Below are positions 48,224-57,605 of a stretch of 64,000 bases of DNA, piece after piece (within the stretch, counting starts at the first letter, position 1; every line of letters starts with the position of its first letter). The DNA comes from Rhizobium sp. LC145 (GTDB lineage: Bacteria > Pseudomonadota > Alphaproteobacteria > Rhizobiales > Rhizobiaceae), in assembly GCF_001005825.1 (NCBI RefSeq), contig NZ_LBHV01000001.1, positions 744,001-808,000 on the forward strand. The letters run 5' to 3'. The translations under genes were made by a program, and so were the position numbers. The notes below the pieces were generated by a model, which saw nothing but the letters and a program-made list of their open reading frames with translations, was not told the origin of the DNA and did no database searches.

Positions 48224-48763
48224 ATGAACGGCATACCCACGCTCGAAACCAGAAGGCTGATCCTGAGGGCGCACCGGCTGGAGGATTTCGATGCCTATGC
48301 GGAATTCTGGGCCATGCCGGAGGTCGTCCGCTTCATCAGCGGCGTTCCGATGACCCGGGAAGGCGCATGGGGGCGGATGCTGCGCGTCAACGGCATGTGG
48401 CACCTGATGGGCTTCGGCTTCCTGGCGATCGAGGAAAAGGAGACGGGCCGGCTCCTGGGCGAGGCAGGCTTCCAGGACATGCGCCGCGGCTTCGAGCCTT
48501 CCATCGAAGGCACGCTCGAAACGGGCTGGGCGCTCATCCCCTCCGCCCACGGGAAGGGATATGCGACGGAAGCGATGGGTGCGCTGATCGCCTGGGCGGA
48601 AACGCATTTTCCGGACCGGCGGATGACCTGCATCATCAGCCCGGAAAACGAGGCTTCGCTGCGCGTCGCCTCCAAGTTCGGCTTCCGCGAATTCGCCCGC
48701 AGCGATTATCACGGCCCGATCGTCGTTCTCAGCCGCGAGAATGCGGGGTCGCAGGCGGCCTAA
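48224..48763 (+). CDS. GNAT-family N-acetyltransferase (RimJ/RimL type)
   Basis: Acetyltransferase of 179 residues. The opening PTLETRRLILRAHRLEDFDA is typical of the RimJ/RimL subgroup; the acetyl-CoA loop is LIPSAHGKGYATEAM near residue 106. The acceptor substrate is not known. The ribosome binding site GGAAGGAGGG is strong. It converges with ribE, leaving 4 bases between stops. Confidence 0.9.
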   Translation: MNGIPTLETRRLILRAHRLEDFDAYAEFWAMPEVVRFISGVPMTREGAWGRMLRVNGMWHLMGFGFLAIEEKETGRLLGEAGFQDMRRGFEPSIEGTLETGWALIPSAHGKGYATEAMGALIAWAETHFPDRRMTCIISPENEASLRVASKFGFREFARSDYHGPIVVLSRENAGSQAA

Positions 48764-48767
48764 GCAC

Positions 48768-49382
48768 TCAGGTCTTGGCGGGAAACTCAGCCAGGCGCGC
48801 GGCATAGCGCGCCATGGTATCCACCTCGAAGTTGACGAAATCGCCCGCCTTCCGCTCGCCCCAGGTGGTGACGGCAAGGGTATGGCGGATGAGAAGCACG
48901 TCGAAATCCGCGCCATCCACGGCGTTCACCGTGAGCGAGGTTCCGTCGAGCGCCACCGAGCCCTTGGGCGCCACGAAGCGGGCAAGATGCTCCGGCGCGC
49001 GAAGCCGGATGCGGACGGCCTCCCCTTCCGACTCGACCGAGAGGATTTCCGCCTTGTCGTCCACATGGCCGGAGACGATGTGGCCGCCGAGCTCGTCGCC
49101 GACCTTCAACGGGCGCTCCAGATTGACGCGGGTGCCCTCCCCCCAGGTGGAGATGGTGGTGAGCCGCAGGGCCTCTTCCCAGGCCTCGACCTCGAACCAG
49201 CGTTCGTTGCTGCCGTCCTGCGGCAGGCCGGTCACCGTCAGGCATACGCCGGCATGGGCGATAGACGCCCCCATGTCGATGGTCTTCGGATCGTAATTGG
49301 TGGCGATCCGGAGCTTCAGGCCCTCGTCCATGGGCGTGAGTTTCTCGACAGTGCCGACATCGGTGACAATTCCGGTGAACAT
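48768..49382 (-). CDS. ribE: Riboflavin synthase, alpha subunit
   Basis: Dismutates two lumazines to riboflavin. The 204-residue protein consists of two similar barrels; the N-terminus MFTGIVTDVGTVEKL is diagnostic, and the second barrel starts near GGHIVSGHVDDKAEI. It starts at 49382 sharing one base with the ribD stop (TGATG). Last gene of glyA-nrdR-ribD-ribE. Confidence 0.96.
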   Translation of the reverse strand: MFTGIVTDVGTVEKLTPMDEGLKLRIATNYDPKTIDMGASIAHAGVCLTVTGLPQDGSNERWFEVEAWEEALRLTTISTWGEGTRVNLERPLKVGDELGGHIVSGHVDDKAEILSVESEGEAVRIRLRAPEHLARFVAPKGSVALDGTSLTVNAVDGADFDVLLIRHTLAVTTWGERKAGDFVNFEVDTMARYAARLAEFPAKT

Positions 49383-50470
49383 CAGGAAACCCTTTCGTAA
49401 TCGAATGCGCGATCGCGGCCGTAGACGCCCTCGCCGACAAGCCTGAACGCCGATGGCATATCGGATGGCGTCAGCGGGGATTCAAGCCCGCCCTCGCCTA
49501 TCGCCTCGGGGCTCTGGAACAGGAGGATGCGGTCCACCAGCCCGGCATCGAGGAAGGCCCGGCCCGTGACGGCTCCGCCTTCCACCAGCAGCGAGGACAT
49601 GCCGCGGGCGGCGAGCGTGGTCAGGAGGGTGGGGAGATCGGGTGTTTCGAGAATTTCGACGCCGGCGGCCTGGAGGGCTTTCATTTTACCGACCAATGCA
49701 CCCCCCTCCGGCCCAGAGGGTAAAGCCACGGCAACTACCGGCACAACCTTCGCCGTCTGCACCAGTTTGGAATCAACAGGCAGTTCCAGCCGCCGGTCGA
49801 GCACGATGCGGACGGGGGACCGGTCTTCGAGGCCGGGAAGCCGGACGGTGAGCTCGGGATCGTCCGCCAGCGCCGTGCCGATGCCGATAAGGATCGCATC
49901 CGACTGGGCGCGCAGGCGATGAACCTCCTCGCGGACCTCGGGCCCGGTGATCGCCACCTCCTCGCCCCGCCGGCCGAGCATGCCATCGGCGGAAACCGCA
50001 AGCTTCAGAGTCACATGCGGGCGGCCGTTCGTCTGGCGCATGAGGTAGCCGGCGAGCGCGCGGCTCCCCTCCTCCTCCAGCACGCCGGTTTCCACCTCGA
50101 TGCCGGCCTCGCTCAAGATCGCAAGGCCGCGGCCGGAGACACGCGGGTCCGGATCGGTGACGGCGACGACGACGCGCGCGACGCCGGATGCCACCAGCGC
50201 GTTGGCGCAGGGCGGCGTCTTGCCGTGGTGGGAACAGGGTTCGAGCGTGACATAGGCGGTGGCACCGCGGGCCGCCTCGCCGGCGATCGCCAGCGCCTGG
50301 GTTTCCGCATGCGGCCGGCCGCCGGGTGCTGTCACCGCCTCGCCGACGATCACGCCATCCTTGACGATGACGCAGCCGACGGAGGGATTGGTGCCGGTGA
50401 GCCCGAGATTGCGGCGCGACAGCCGAATGGCGGCCGCCATGAATTCCCGGTCCTCGGGCGCGCCGCCCAT
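49382..50470 (-). CDS. ribD: Riboflavin biosynthesis deaminase/reductase
   Basis: Bifunctional, 362 residues. The N-terminal deaminase has the zinc site HAETQAL and EPCSHHGKTPPCANAL near residue 80; the C-terminal reductase has RPHVTLKLAVSADGMLGRRG and the closing LLVEGGAVTGRAFLDAGLVD. The ATG at 50470 is 4 bases past nrdR; the upstream part of the frame lies within nrdR and is excluded. Confidence 0.95.
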   Translation of the reverse strand: MGGAPEDREFMAAAIRLSRRNLGLTGTNPSVGCVIVKDGVIVGEAVTAPGGRPHAETQALAIAGEAARGATAYVTLEPCSHHGKTPPCANALVASGVARVVVAVTDPDPRVSGRGLAILSEAGIEVETGVLEEEGSRALAGYLMRQTNGRPHVTLKLAVSADGMLGRRGEEVAITGPEVREEVHRLRAQSDAILIGIGTALADDPELTVRLPGLEDRSPVRIVLDRRLELPVDSKLVQTAKVVPVVAVALPSGPEGGALVGKMKALQAAGVEILETPDLPTLLTTLAARGMSSLLVEGGAVTGRAFLDAGLVDRILLFQSPEAIGEGGLESPLTPSDMPSAFRLVGEGVYGRDRAFDYERVS

Positions 50471-50474
50471 GACC

Positions 50475-50954
50475 TTAAGGCTCCCCGCCCGTATCGCGGG
50501 CGATCTTGGCGTTGATTTCCTGAATGACCTTCTCGAAATCCTCCGCATGGGAGAAATCGCGATAGACCGAGGCGTAGCGCACGAAGGCCACGTCATCGAG
50601 GCTCTTCAGCGCTTCCAGAACCTGCAGGCCGATTTCCTCGGAGGAAATCTCGTTCTCGCCGGAGCTTTCTAGCCTGCGGACGATGCCGGATACGGCCCGC
50701 TCGATGCGGTCGTTATCGACGGGCCGCTTGCGCAGCGCGATCTGGAAGGAGCGCACCAGCTTGTTGCGATCGAAAGGCACCTTGCGGCCGGTCTTCTTGG
50801 TGACCATCAGCTCGCGGAGCTGCACCCGCTCGAACGTGGTGAAGCGGCCGCCGCAATCCGGGCAGATGCGCCGCCGGCGGATGGAGGTGGAATCCTCCGC
50901 CGGGCGCGAATCCTTGACCTGCGTATCCTCCGAACCGCAATAGGGGCAGCGCAT
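50475..50954 (-). CDS. nrdR: Transcriptional repressor NrdR
   Basis: 159-residue repressor of ribonucleotide reductase genes. The N-terminal zinc ribbon has CPYC and CPDCGG, and the ATP-cone covers [20 protein letters not shown] near residue 50. It senses ATP/dATP. Lies between glyA and ribD, its classic place in alphaproteobacteria. No NrdR boxes are seen nearby. Confidence 0.96.
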   Translation of the reverse strand: MRCPYCGSEDTQVKDSRPAEDSTSIRRRRICPDCGGRFTTFERVQLRELMVTKKTGRKVPFDRNKLVRSFQIALRKRPVDNDRIERAVSGIVRRLESSGENEISSEEIGLQVLEALKSLDDVAFVRYASVYRDFSHAEDFEKVIQEINAKIARDTGGEP

Positions 50955-50967
50955 AAGCTCTTCCCGA

Positions 50968-52257
50968 TCACATGTACGGATACATGGGGAAACGGTCGGT
51001 GAGCTTCACGACTTTTTCCCGCACGGCGGCCTCGACTGCGGCATTGCCCTCGTCGGAATTGGCGACCTTGAGGCCATCCAGCACTTCGACGATGAGGCGG
51101 CCGATCTCGGCGAACTCGGCTTCCTTGAAGCCGCGGGTCGTACCGGCCGGTGTGCCGAGGCGGACGCCGGAGGTGACGAAGGGCTTTTCCGGATCGAAGG
51201 GGATGCCGTTCTTGTTGCAGGTGATGTAGCCGCGGCCGAGCGCCGCCTCGGCGCGCTTGCCGGTGGCGTTCTTCTTGCGCAGGTCCACCAGCATCAGGTG
51301 GTTGTCGGTGCCGCCCGATACGATATCGAGGCCGCCTTCCGTCAGGGTCGCGGCGAGCGTCTTGGCGTTCTTGACGACCTGCGCGGCATAATCCTTGAAG
51401 TCCGGCTGCAGCGCCTCGCCGAAGGCGACCGCCTTGGCGGCGATGATGTGCATCAGCGGACCGCCCTGGAGGCCGGGGAAGACCGCCGAGTTGATCTTCT
51501 TGGCGATATCCTCGTCATTGGTCATGACGACGCCGCCGCGCGGACCACGGAGCGACTTGTGGGTCGTGGTGGTCGCGACATGGCAATGCGGGAACGGAGA
51601 CGGATGCTGGCCGCCGGCGACGAGGCCGGCAATGTGGGCCATATCGACCATGAGGTAGGCGCCGACCGAATCGGCGATCTCGCGGAAGCGCTTCCAGTCC
51701 CAGATGCGGGAATAGGCCGTGCCGCCGGCGATGATGAGCTTCGGCTTGTGCTTCAGCGCCTTCTCGGCGACATCGTCCATATCGAGCAGGTGGTCGCTTT
51801 CGCGGACACCGTAGGAAATGACGTTGAACCACTTGCCGGACATGTTGACCGGCGAACCGTGGGTCAGGTGGCCGCCCGAGTTCAAGTCGAGGCCCATGAA
51901 GGTATCGCCCGGCTGCAGGAGCGCCAGGAAGACCGCCTGGTTCATCTGCGAACCCGAGTTCGGCTGAACGTTGACGAAATCAACGCCGAAGAGCTTCTTG
52001 GCGCGCTCGATGGCCAGTTCCTCGGCGATATCGACGAACTGGCAGCCGCCGTAATAGCGCTTGCCCGGATAGCCCTCGGCATACTTGTTCGTCATGATCG
52101 AGCCCTGCGCTTCGAGAACGGCGCGCGAGACGATGTTTTCGGAGGCGATCAGCTCGATCTCATGCCGCTGTCGACCGAGTTCCTTCTCGATCGCGCCAAA
52201 GATTTCCGGGTCGGATTCTGCAAGCGGACGAGAAAAGAATGCGTCGGTGTTCGACAT
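50968..52257 (-). CDS. glyA: Serine hydroxymethyltransferase
   Basis: PLP enzyme of 429 residues that converts serine and tetrahydrofolate to glycine and methylene-tetrahydrofolate. The PLP lysine is in [16 protein letters not shown] near residue 240, and [13 protein letters not shown] near residue 38 is diagnostic. First gene of the operon glyA-nrdR-ribD-ribE; the promoter would lie in 52258-52380, but I could not fix it. Confidence 0.97.
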   Translation of the reverse strand: MSNTDAFFSRPLAESDPEIFGAIEKELGRQRHEIELIASENIVSRAVLEAQGSIMTNKYAEGYPGKRYYGGCQFVDIAEELAIERAKKLFGVDFVNVQPNSGSQMNQAVFLALLQPGDTFMGLDLNSGGHLTHGSPVNMSGKWFNVISYGVRESDHLLDMDDVAEKALKHKPKLIIAGGTAYSRIWDWKRFREIADSVGAYLMVDMAHIAGLVAGGQHPSPFPHCHVATTTTHKSLRGPRGGVVMTNDEDIAKKINSAVFPGLQGGPLMHIIAAKAVAFGEALQPDFKDYAAQVVKNAKTLAATLTEGGLDIVSGGTDNHLMLVDLRKKNATGKRAEAALGRGYITCNKNGIPFDPEKPFVTSGVRLGTPAGTTRGFKEAEFAEIGRLIVEVLDGLKVANSDEGNAAVEAAVREKVVKLTDRFPMYPYM

Positions 52258-52379
52258 GGGCTGAGCTCCTCGGAGGCAAGGGAAAGCGTGAGAACCGCGT
52301 CTTAACCTTACGGCCTTCCCAGAGCAATACGGGGAACGACATTTGCAGGCCGGACTCCGATTGCAAGTGCCCTAAAAAC

Positions 52380-52410
52380 GAAAAAGCCGCGTTCGCGAAC
52401 GAACACGGCT
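52380..52410 (-). terminator. Rho-independent terminator of the L,D-transpeptidase gene
   Basis: On the reverse strand arms AGCCGTGTTC and GAACGCGGCT (one wobble or mismatch) are followed by TTTTT. Confidence 0.8.
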
Positions 52411-52434
52411 CCGTTTCCTCAGGGAGGAGATAGC

Positions 52435-53772
52435 TTACTGCGGCAGGAAATCTTCCTCAACCGAGCCGGCCGGCTGCTCGATGCCGGTGGTGGTCTGCAG
52501 CGCCAGTTCCTGGTTGCCGTCACGCTGGTAGATATCGTCGCGGAACTGGACAACACGGTCGGTCGCCGACCAGGCGGTGACGTAGACGATGTAGACCGGC
52601 ACTTCCTGCGCCAGCTTGATCGGATTGTTCTGGCGGGTCGAGATCACCCGCTCGATCTCCTGGCGCGACCAGCCGGGCGTGTCGCGCAGAAGCCAGGTGA
52701 TGAGATCGCGAACGTTCTGCACGCGAATGCAGCCCGAGGATTCGAAGCGCATCAGCTTGTTGAACAGGCCCTGCTGGGGCGTGTCGTGCATGTATTCGTT
52801 GTTCGGATTATGGAAGTTGATCTTCGTCGAGGCCATGGCGTTGATCTTGCCGGGGTCCTGCCGGAACATCAGGTTCGGCGCCTTGGGAGCAAACCAGTCG
52901 ACCGTCTCGGGAGCCACTTCCTGGCCCCTGCCATCGATCAGGCGGATGTTGTTGCGGGTGAGATAAGTCGGATCCTTGCGCATCAGCGGCACGATGTCCT
53001 TCTCGACGATCGAGCGCGGCGCGGTCCAATATGGATTGAGGATGACTTCGTAGATCTTCGAGTTGATGGCGTGCGTCGGGCGATCGATACGGCCGACGAC
53101 GGCGCTGTTGCGCAGGGCGACGCGGTCGTTCTCGACTGCCTCGATATAGGCTGCCGGAATATTGACCATCACATAGCGAGGTCCGAGATCGCCGGACATG
53201 GACTGCAGGCGCACGAGATTGGTCTCGAGCTGGCGCAGGCGGGTATCGGCCGGGATATTCATGGCCTTCAGCGTGTATTCGCCCATCACGCCATCGGCCG
53301 GCAGGCCGTGGCGGGCCTGGAAGCGCTTGACAGAGCCGTCGACGTAACTGTCGAACGCGTTCGACATGCCCGCGGAGCGGTCGAGGTCGCCGGAGATCAT
53401 GAGGCGCTGGCGGAGCTGCTGAACGGCGGGATCGACGGCGCCGATGCGCAGCGTCTGACCCGGATTGACCTGCGGCCAACCGCCGTTGGAGACGATCATC
53501 TGGTAATCCATGATCGCCTGCTGAATATTGGCAGGACCCGAGGGACCGAGGACCGGATTGTTGGAGACGACGCTGACGGCCGAACGGGAAACCTTGGCGT
53601 CGAACTGGTCATCCCAGGTGCCGCGGCGCGGCGCGTTGATGAGATCGTCGAGAGCCGATTGCGCAAGCGCCGGTGCGGCAAGCGCGGCAGCCCCGGCGGA
53701 GACGGCCGAACGCAGCAGCGAGCGGCGGGAAATAGCTTCAGTTCCGATCTTCTTCGACATCATACTACCCAT
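52435..53772 (-). CDS. Exported L,D-transpeptidase (YcbB-like)
   Basis: Periplasmic cell-wall cross-linking enzyme of 445 residues. The N-terminus has a Tat-like signal peptide, ISRRSLLRSAVSAGAAALAA. After it comes a peptidoglycan-binding domain (VKRFQARHGLPADGVMGEYT near residue 145) and the YkuD domain, with the catalytic segment HDTP...RFESSGCIRVQNVRDL near residue 345 that contains His, Ser and the nucleophilic Cys. It forms 3-3 links in peptidoglycan. A MarR regulator similar to LdtR lies upstream in the same direction, and a terminator follows. Confidence 0.92.
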   Translation of the reverse strand: MGSMMSKKIGTEAISRRSLLRSAVSAGAAALAAPALAQSALDDLINAPRRGTWDDQFDAKVSRSAVSVVSNNPVLGPSGPANIQQAIMDYQMIVSNGGWPQVNPGQTLRIGAVDPAVQQLRQRLMISGDLDRSAGMSNAFDSYVDGSVKRFQARHGLPADGVMGEYTLKAMNIPADTRLRQLETNLVRLQSMSGDLGPRYVMVNIPAAYIEAVENDRVALRNSAVVGRIDRPTHAINSKIYEVILNPYWTAPRSIVEKDIVPLMRKDPTYLTRNNIRLIDGRGQEVAPETVDWFAPKAPNLMFRQDPGKINAMASTKINFHNPNNEYMHDTPQQGLFNKLMRFESSGCIRVQNVRDLITWLLRDTPGWSRQEIERVISTRQNNPIKLAQEVPVYIVYVTAWSATDRVVQFRDDIYQRDGNQELALQTTTGIEQPAGSVEEDFLPQ

Positions 53773-54133
53773 CTGGTCCCGAGCATTCGTCCATGCCTAC
53801 GGGAATATGGTTAACAAACGCGCAACCGGCGCCGCCGGCCGTCCGTCTTTCGATCGAACGCAACGCTTCAAAAGTGCGATTTCGCCGGCTGTTCAATCTT
53901 GCCGGTCCCATAGCAATATGGCCAATTCGTGTCAGGTGTCCGGCGCGTCACGTTCGCGTGTAGGTGTGTGACTTTTTTGCTCTTTCCGGCCGCCTCGCCC
54001 AATGCCCGGCACACGCCCCGACCGGCATTCGGAAACGGCGAAAACCGGCTGCGCAGGGACGCATCCGGTTTGCTCTGGAGGTCTTTTTTACCCGGCGCCT
54101 TTCCCGTGGATGAGGCCGGCGCGGGTTTTGCCA
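53773..54133. other. Intergenic region before the L,D-transpeptidase gene
   Basis: No gene is supported. It holds the likely promoter of the transpeptidase gene (53908-53936). The rest, about 54000-54130, contains no clear motif; a long imperfect hairpin near 54088-54125 has its T-run on the wrong side to be a terminator for the MarR gene. Confidence 0.5.
53908..53936 (-). promoter_or_regulatory. Possible promoter for the L,D-transpeptidase gene
   Basis: Reverse strand CCTGAC, 17 bases, then CTATGG; each element matches four of six bases of the rhizobial housekeeping pattern CTTGAC-17-CTATAT. Start of transcription would be about 130 bases before the ATG. Confidence 0.35.
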
Positions 54134-54649
54134 TTACAGGCGATAGAGGATCTGGTCGTTCCAGAAGCGGTCGAGGCGCTGCAGGAGCTTGTTCATCTGC
54201 GCGAACTCGCCCTCGCCGATGCCGCCAACCTTCTCGATCGAGCCGATGTGGCGCTCATAGAGTCTCGCCACGGTTTCTGCGATATCCTGGCCGGCCGGCG
54301 TCAGGCTGATGCGGACCGAGCGGCGATCGATGCGCGAACGCTGATGGTTGATGAGACCGAGATCGACGAGCTTCTTGACGTTGTAGGAAACGTTGGAGCC
54401 GAGATAATAGCCGCGGGAGCGCAGCTCGCCTGCCGTCAGTTCCGAATTGCCGATGTTGAAGAGGAGCAGCGCCTGGACGGCGTTGACATCGTCGCGACCC
54501 TGGCGGTCGAACTCGTCCTTGATGACGTCCAGAAGGCGGCGGTGGAGGCGTTCCACCAGGTGCAGCGACTCCATATAGAGGGAGCGGATGGTTTCTTCAT
54601 GCGGATCAGCAACGGCCGGAGCCTGCGGCTTCAGTTTCGTGTTCATCAT
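54134..54649 (-). CDS. ldtR: MarR-family regulator, LdtR-like
   Basis: Winged-helix regulator of 171 residues. The DNA-binding part is LTAGELRSRGYYLGSNVSYN followed by VKKLVDLGLINHQRS. The N-terminal helices SLYMESLHLVERLHRRLLDV and the position upstream of an L,D-transpeptidase match LdtR, described in Liberibacter and rhizobia as activator of that gene and of stress tolerance. The ATG follows GTGAGG. The name rests on context and similarity by eye. Confidence 0.82.
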   Translation of the reverse strand: MMNTKLKPQAPAVADPHEETIRSLYMESLHLVERLHRRLLDVIKDEFDRQGRDDVNAVQALLLFNIGNSELTAGELRSRGYYLGSNVSYNVKKLVDLGLINHQRSRIDRRSVRISLTPAGQDIAETVARLYERHIGSIEKVGGIGEGEFAQMNKLLQRLDRFWNDQILYRL

Positions 54650-54723
54650 GACTGCCTCACTGTTTCGTTTGGCGGTGTATTTTTTCTTCCCGCCTTGAGA
54701 CAGACCCTATCGAATGCACTTAA

Positions 54724-54733
54724 AATTCGAATT
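54724..54733. promoter_or_regulatory. Possible MarR operator upstream of ldtR
   Basis: The perfect palindrome AATTCGAATT lies in an AT-rich stretch 75 bases upstream of ldtR, within an imperfect 18-bp dyad. MarR proteins commonly bind such sites near their own promoters. Candidate only. Confidence 0.25.
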
Positions 54734-54878
54734 AAAACATATACTTAACGAGACATTAACGGATTTTTCCCGCCGCCGGGGATCGGTCACCCCTCCCCAA
54801 CCCACAAAGTTCCATCCCTTGTTTTTCAATCACTTAGGAGGAATTTCCGAGCCGGATTCCGGCGCGAAAGCTTTAGGA

Positions 54879-55316
54879 TCAAGGTAAATCAGTTCTTACC
54901 CGCTCGGCCTTGCGGCGTTCCTCCAGCCACAGAACGAGGCGGAAAAGCACGTAGACGAGCGCGACGAGGCCGTGCGTCAGCGACACGAGCATGTTCTGTC
55001 CGAAGATCTCCGGCCACATATGATACATGAGAAGCTGGGAGAGAGCGGCAAGCGCCCAGAGCACCGGCCCCCACGATACGGCGAGCCAGAGACCGAGCGA
55101 AGCGACCGGGAAGAGAACGGCAAGCGAGGAGGCCGCCACCTTCCAGGGAAGGTTGAGCAAATCGAAACGGGCCTGGCCGTTCAGCGAATAGCCCACCAGC
55201 ATGCCCCAGTATTGCAGGCCGAACCAGAAGCAGGCGACAGCGACCAGCCTGAGGAAGATGACGAAAAGGATCTCCGTCAGCGTGCGCTTCGGCACGGTAG
55301 GTGAATCAGGTTCCAT
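54879..55316 (-). CDS. DUF6163 membrane protein
   Basis: A membrane protein of about 145 residues with four hydrophobic helices (ILFVIFLRLVAVACFWFGLQ, LLNLPWKVAASSLAVLFPVA, SWGPVLWALAALSQLLMYH and LVSLTHGLVALVYVLFRLVL). It agrees in length and style with the DUF6163 family of Rhizobiales; the function is unknown. The start is set at the ATG two codons inside a GTG-started frame. It is upstream of ldtR, separated by 230 bases. Confidence 0.72.
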   Translation of the reverse strand: MEPDSPTVPKRTLTEILFVIFLRLVAVACFWFGLQYWGMLVGYSLNGQARFDLLNLPWKVAASSLAVLFPVASLGLWLAVSWGPVLWALAALSQLLMYHMWPEIFGQNMLVSLTHGLVALVYVLFRLVLWLEERRKAERVRTDLP

Positions 55317-55430
55317 GTCCACACACTATCCGCCATGCCCGCCGATCGCCAGTGCCGGGCAGCCTGCACGATCGTTCAAGAGCCTCCGCCCCCGGCCTGC
55401 TAAGCATCAGCGCCAACCGAAGGAGCCGCT

Positions 55431-55811
55431 ATGAGCAACAACAAGACTTCACATATGTCAATCAACCTCGCCGAGAAGCTGGGCCGGATTCCGGACCTCT
55501 GGCAGCCGCGCGTCGTCGCCGAGATGAACGACTACCAGTTCAAGCTGGTTCGCATCCAGGGCGACTTCATCTGGCACGATCATCCCGATACCGACGAGAC
55601 CTTCATCGTGCTCGAAGGAACGCTGCGGATCGATTTCCGCGACGGCAGCGTCCATGTGGGGCCTGGGGAAATGTTCGTGGTGCCGAAGGGCGTCCAGCAC
55701 AAGCCGTTTGCCGAAAAGGAGGTGAGGATGATGCTGATCGAGCCGCGGGGAACGCTGAACACCGGCCAGGAAGGCGGAGAACGCACGGCGCAGAACGACT
55801 TGTGGATTTGA
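55431..55811 (+). CDS. Cupin-domain protein
   Basis: Mono-cupin of 126 residues. The metal-binding motif FIWHDHPDTDETFIVLEGTL near residue 46 and PGEMFVVPKGVQHKPF near residue 82 give the three His and a Glu. Small enzymes of this type are diverse in function. AAGGAG precedes the ATG. Followed by hemB after 107 bases. Confidence 0.85.
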   Translation: MSNNKTSHMSINLAEKLGRIPDLWQPRVVAEMNDYQFKLVRIQGDFIWHDHPDTDETFIVLEGTLRIDFRDGSVHVGPGEMFVVPKGVQHKPFAEKEVRMMLIEPRGTLNTGQEGGERTAQNDLWI

Positions 55812-55918
55812 GTGTTTCCACCCCAACCGGCCGGCTTGCGGCGATGGCGCGCATTCGCAAACCGGCAGGCTGCGTGATATGGAGCGGGAACGACGCATTC
55901 AAATGATGAGGCAGTTCC

Positions 55919-56932
55919 ATGGACAAGACGCACCTGGTCGACGAGATCACCGGCCATCGCCGCATGCGGCGCAACCGCAAGGCCGACTGGACGCGGCGGA
56001 TGGTGCAGGAGAACCGGCTGACCGTGGACGACCTCATCTGGCCGATCTTCATCGTGCCCGGCACCGGCATCGTCGACCCGATCGCGGCCATGCCGGGCGT
56101 CAGCCGCATGAGCATCGACAAGGCGGTGGAGGCCGTGAAGGAAGCCGCCGACCTCGGCATTCCGGCGATCGCCACCTTTCCGGACATCGAGATGGAACTG
56201 CGGGACGAGACGGGCTCCAACAGCCTGGTGGCCGACAACCTCATTAACAAGGCGACGGCGGCGATCAAGAAGGCCGTGCCCAATATCGGCGTCATCACCG
56301 ACGTGGCGCTCGACCCCTTCACCAGCCACGGCCATGACGGCATCCTGCGCGACGGCGAGATCGTCAACGACGAGACGGTGGATCAGGTCGTCAGGGCGGC
56401 CGTCATGCAGGCCGATGCAGGCGCCGACATCATCGCGCCTTCGGAAATGATGGACGGGCGCATCGGGGCGATCCGCCGCGGGCTCGACGCGAGCGGTCAC
56501 CAGAATGTCGGCATCATGTCCTATGCGACGAAATTCTCCTCGGGCTTCTACGGGCCCTATCGCGAGGCGATCAACACAAGCGGCCTCCTGAAGGGCGACA
56601 AGAACAGCTATTACATTTCGCCCGCCAACGGCACGGAGGCGCTGCGCGACGCCGCCCTCGACGTGGAGGAAGGCGCCGACATGCTGATGGTCAAGCCCGG
56701 CATCGCCTATCTCGATATCTGCTGGCGCATCAAGGAGGCCTTCGGCCTGCCGGTCTTCGCCTATCAGGTTTCGGGCGAATACACGCAGATCAAGGCGGCC
56801 GCGATGAACGGCTGGATCGACGGCGAGCGGATCATGATGGAGACGCTGCTCTGCTTCAAGCGCGCCGGCTGCGACGGCATCCTCACCTATTTCGCCGTGG
56901 ACGTGGCCAGGAAACTGGCGAAGGGCGGCTGA
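55919..56932 (+). CDS. hemB: Porphobilinogen synthase (delta-aminolevulinate dehydratase)
   Basis: Condenses two aminolevulinates in heme synthesis; 337 residues. The Schiff-base lysines lie in YATKFSSGFYGP near residue 203 and MVKPGIAYLDI near residue 258. The metal site reads DVALDPFTSHGHDG, i.e. Asp in place of the Cys ligands of the zinc type; this is the magnesium-type of rhizobia and plants. The ATG follows GAGGCAG. Confidence 0.96.
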   Translation: MDKTHLVDEITGHRRMRRNRKADWTRRMVQENRLTVDDLIWPIFIVPGTGIVDPIAAMPGVSRMSIDKAVEAVKEAADLGIPAIATFPDIEMELRDETGSNSLVADNLINKATAAIKKAVPNIGVITDVALDPFTSHGHDGILRDGEIVNDETVDQVVRAAVMQADAGADIIAPSEMMDGRIGAIRRGLDASGHQNVGIMSYATKFSSGFYGPYREAINTSGLLKGDKNSYYISPANGTEALRDAALDVEEGADMLMVKPGIAYLDICWRIKEAFGLPVFAYQVSGEYTQIKAAAMNGWIDGERIMMETLLCFKRAGCDGILTYFAVDVARKLAKGG

Positions 56933-57004
56933 GCCTTCCGGCTATATCTTGCGGATGAGGGCACTTCTTCCCATATTCCGATCGATAAACGGAGATATGC
57001 GACG

Positions 57005-57463
57005 ATGAGCCTCGACCCGAACCCCGCCTATACCGCACCGGAGGACTGGCGCGCCTATAGCGGCGTTCTTTCCCGCCGGGTCTTCGCCTTCATCATCGAC
57101 TATCTGATCGTGGGACTCTTATGGATTCCCGCCGCCGTGGTGGTCTTCTTCCTCGGCATCATCACGCTCGGGCTCGGCTGGTTCCTCTATCCGGTGCTCT
57201 ACGTGGTCGTGGCGCTGCTCTATTTCGGCCTGACGCTCGGCGGACCGAGCCAGGCCACCCCCGGCATGCGCGTCATGGGCATTGCGCTGATGCGCGCCGA
57301 CGGGCGCCCCATGGATTTCCTCACCGCCGTGGTGCACATGGTGCTCTTCTGGATACTCAATTCGGTGCTGACGCCGCTGATCCTGCTCGCAGGCCTGTTC
57401 CTCGAGCGCTCGCGGCTCGTGCACGACCTGCTGCTCGGCACCGTGATGGTGCGCACGAACTGA
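57005..57463 (+). CDS. RDD-family membrane protein
   Basis: A 152-residue membrane protein with three or four hydrophobic helices. The RDD motif is here RRVFAFIIDYLIVG near residue 25 (Arg, Asp), with a later LVHDLLLGTVMVRT. The family is of unknown function, sometimes linked to transport. Follows hemB by 72 bases in the same direction. Confidence 0.85.
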   Translation: MSLDPNPAYTAPEDWRAYSGVLSRRVFAFIIDYLIVGLLWIPAAVVVFFLGIITLGLGWFLYPVLYVVVALLYFGLTLGGPSQATPGMRVMGIALMRADGRPMDFLTAVVHMVLFWILNSVLTPLILLAGLFLERSRLVHDLLLGTVMVRTN

Positions 57464-57605
57464 CCCGGCCTCCGGGTCTCGCCGAGACGCGGCCCGGAAA
57501 TATTCGTGCGAGGGGGCCGTTCCCCTAAAGGGCATGGTTGACCTTTTTCCAATCTGCGCCATGGTATGAACAGTATATGACATAGACGGGACCGGTCGCG
57601 ACGCG

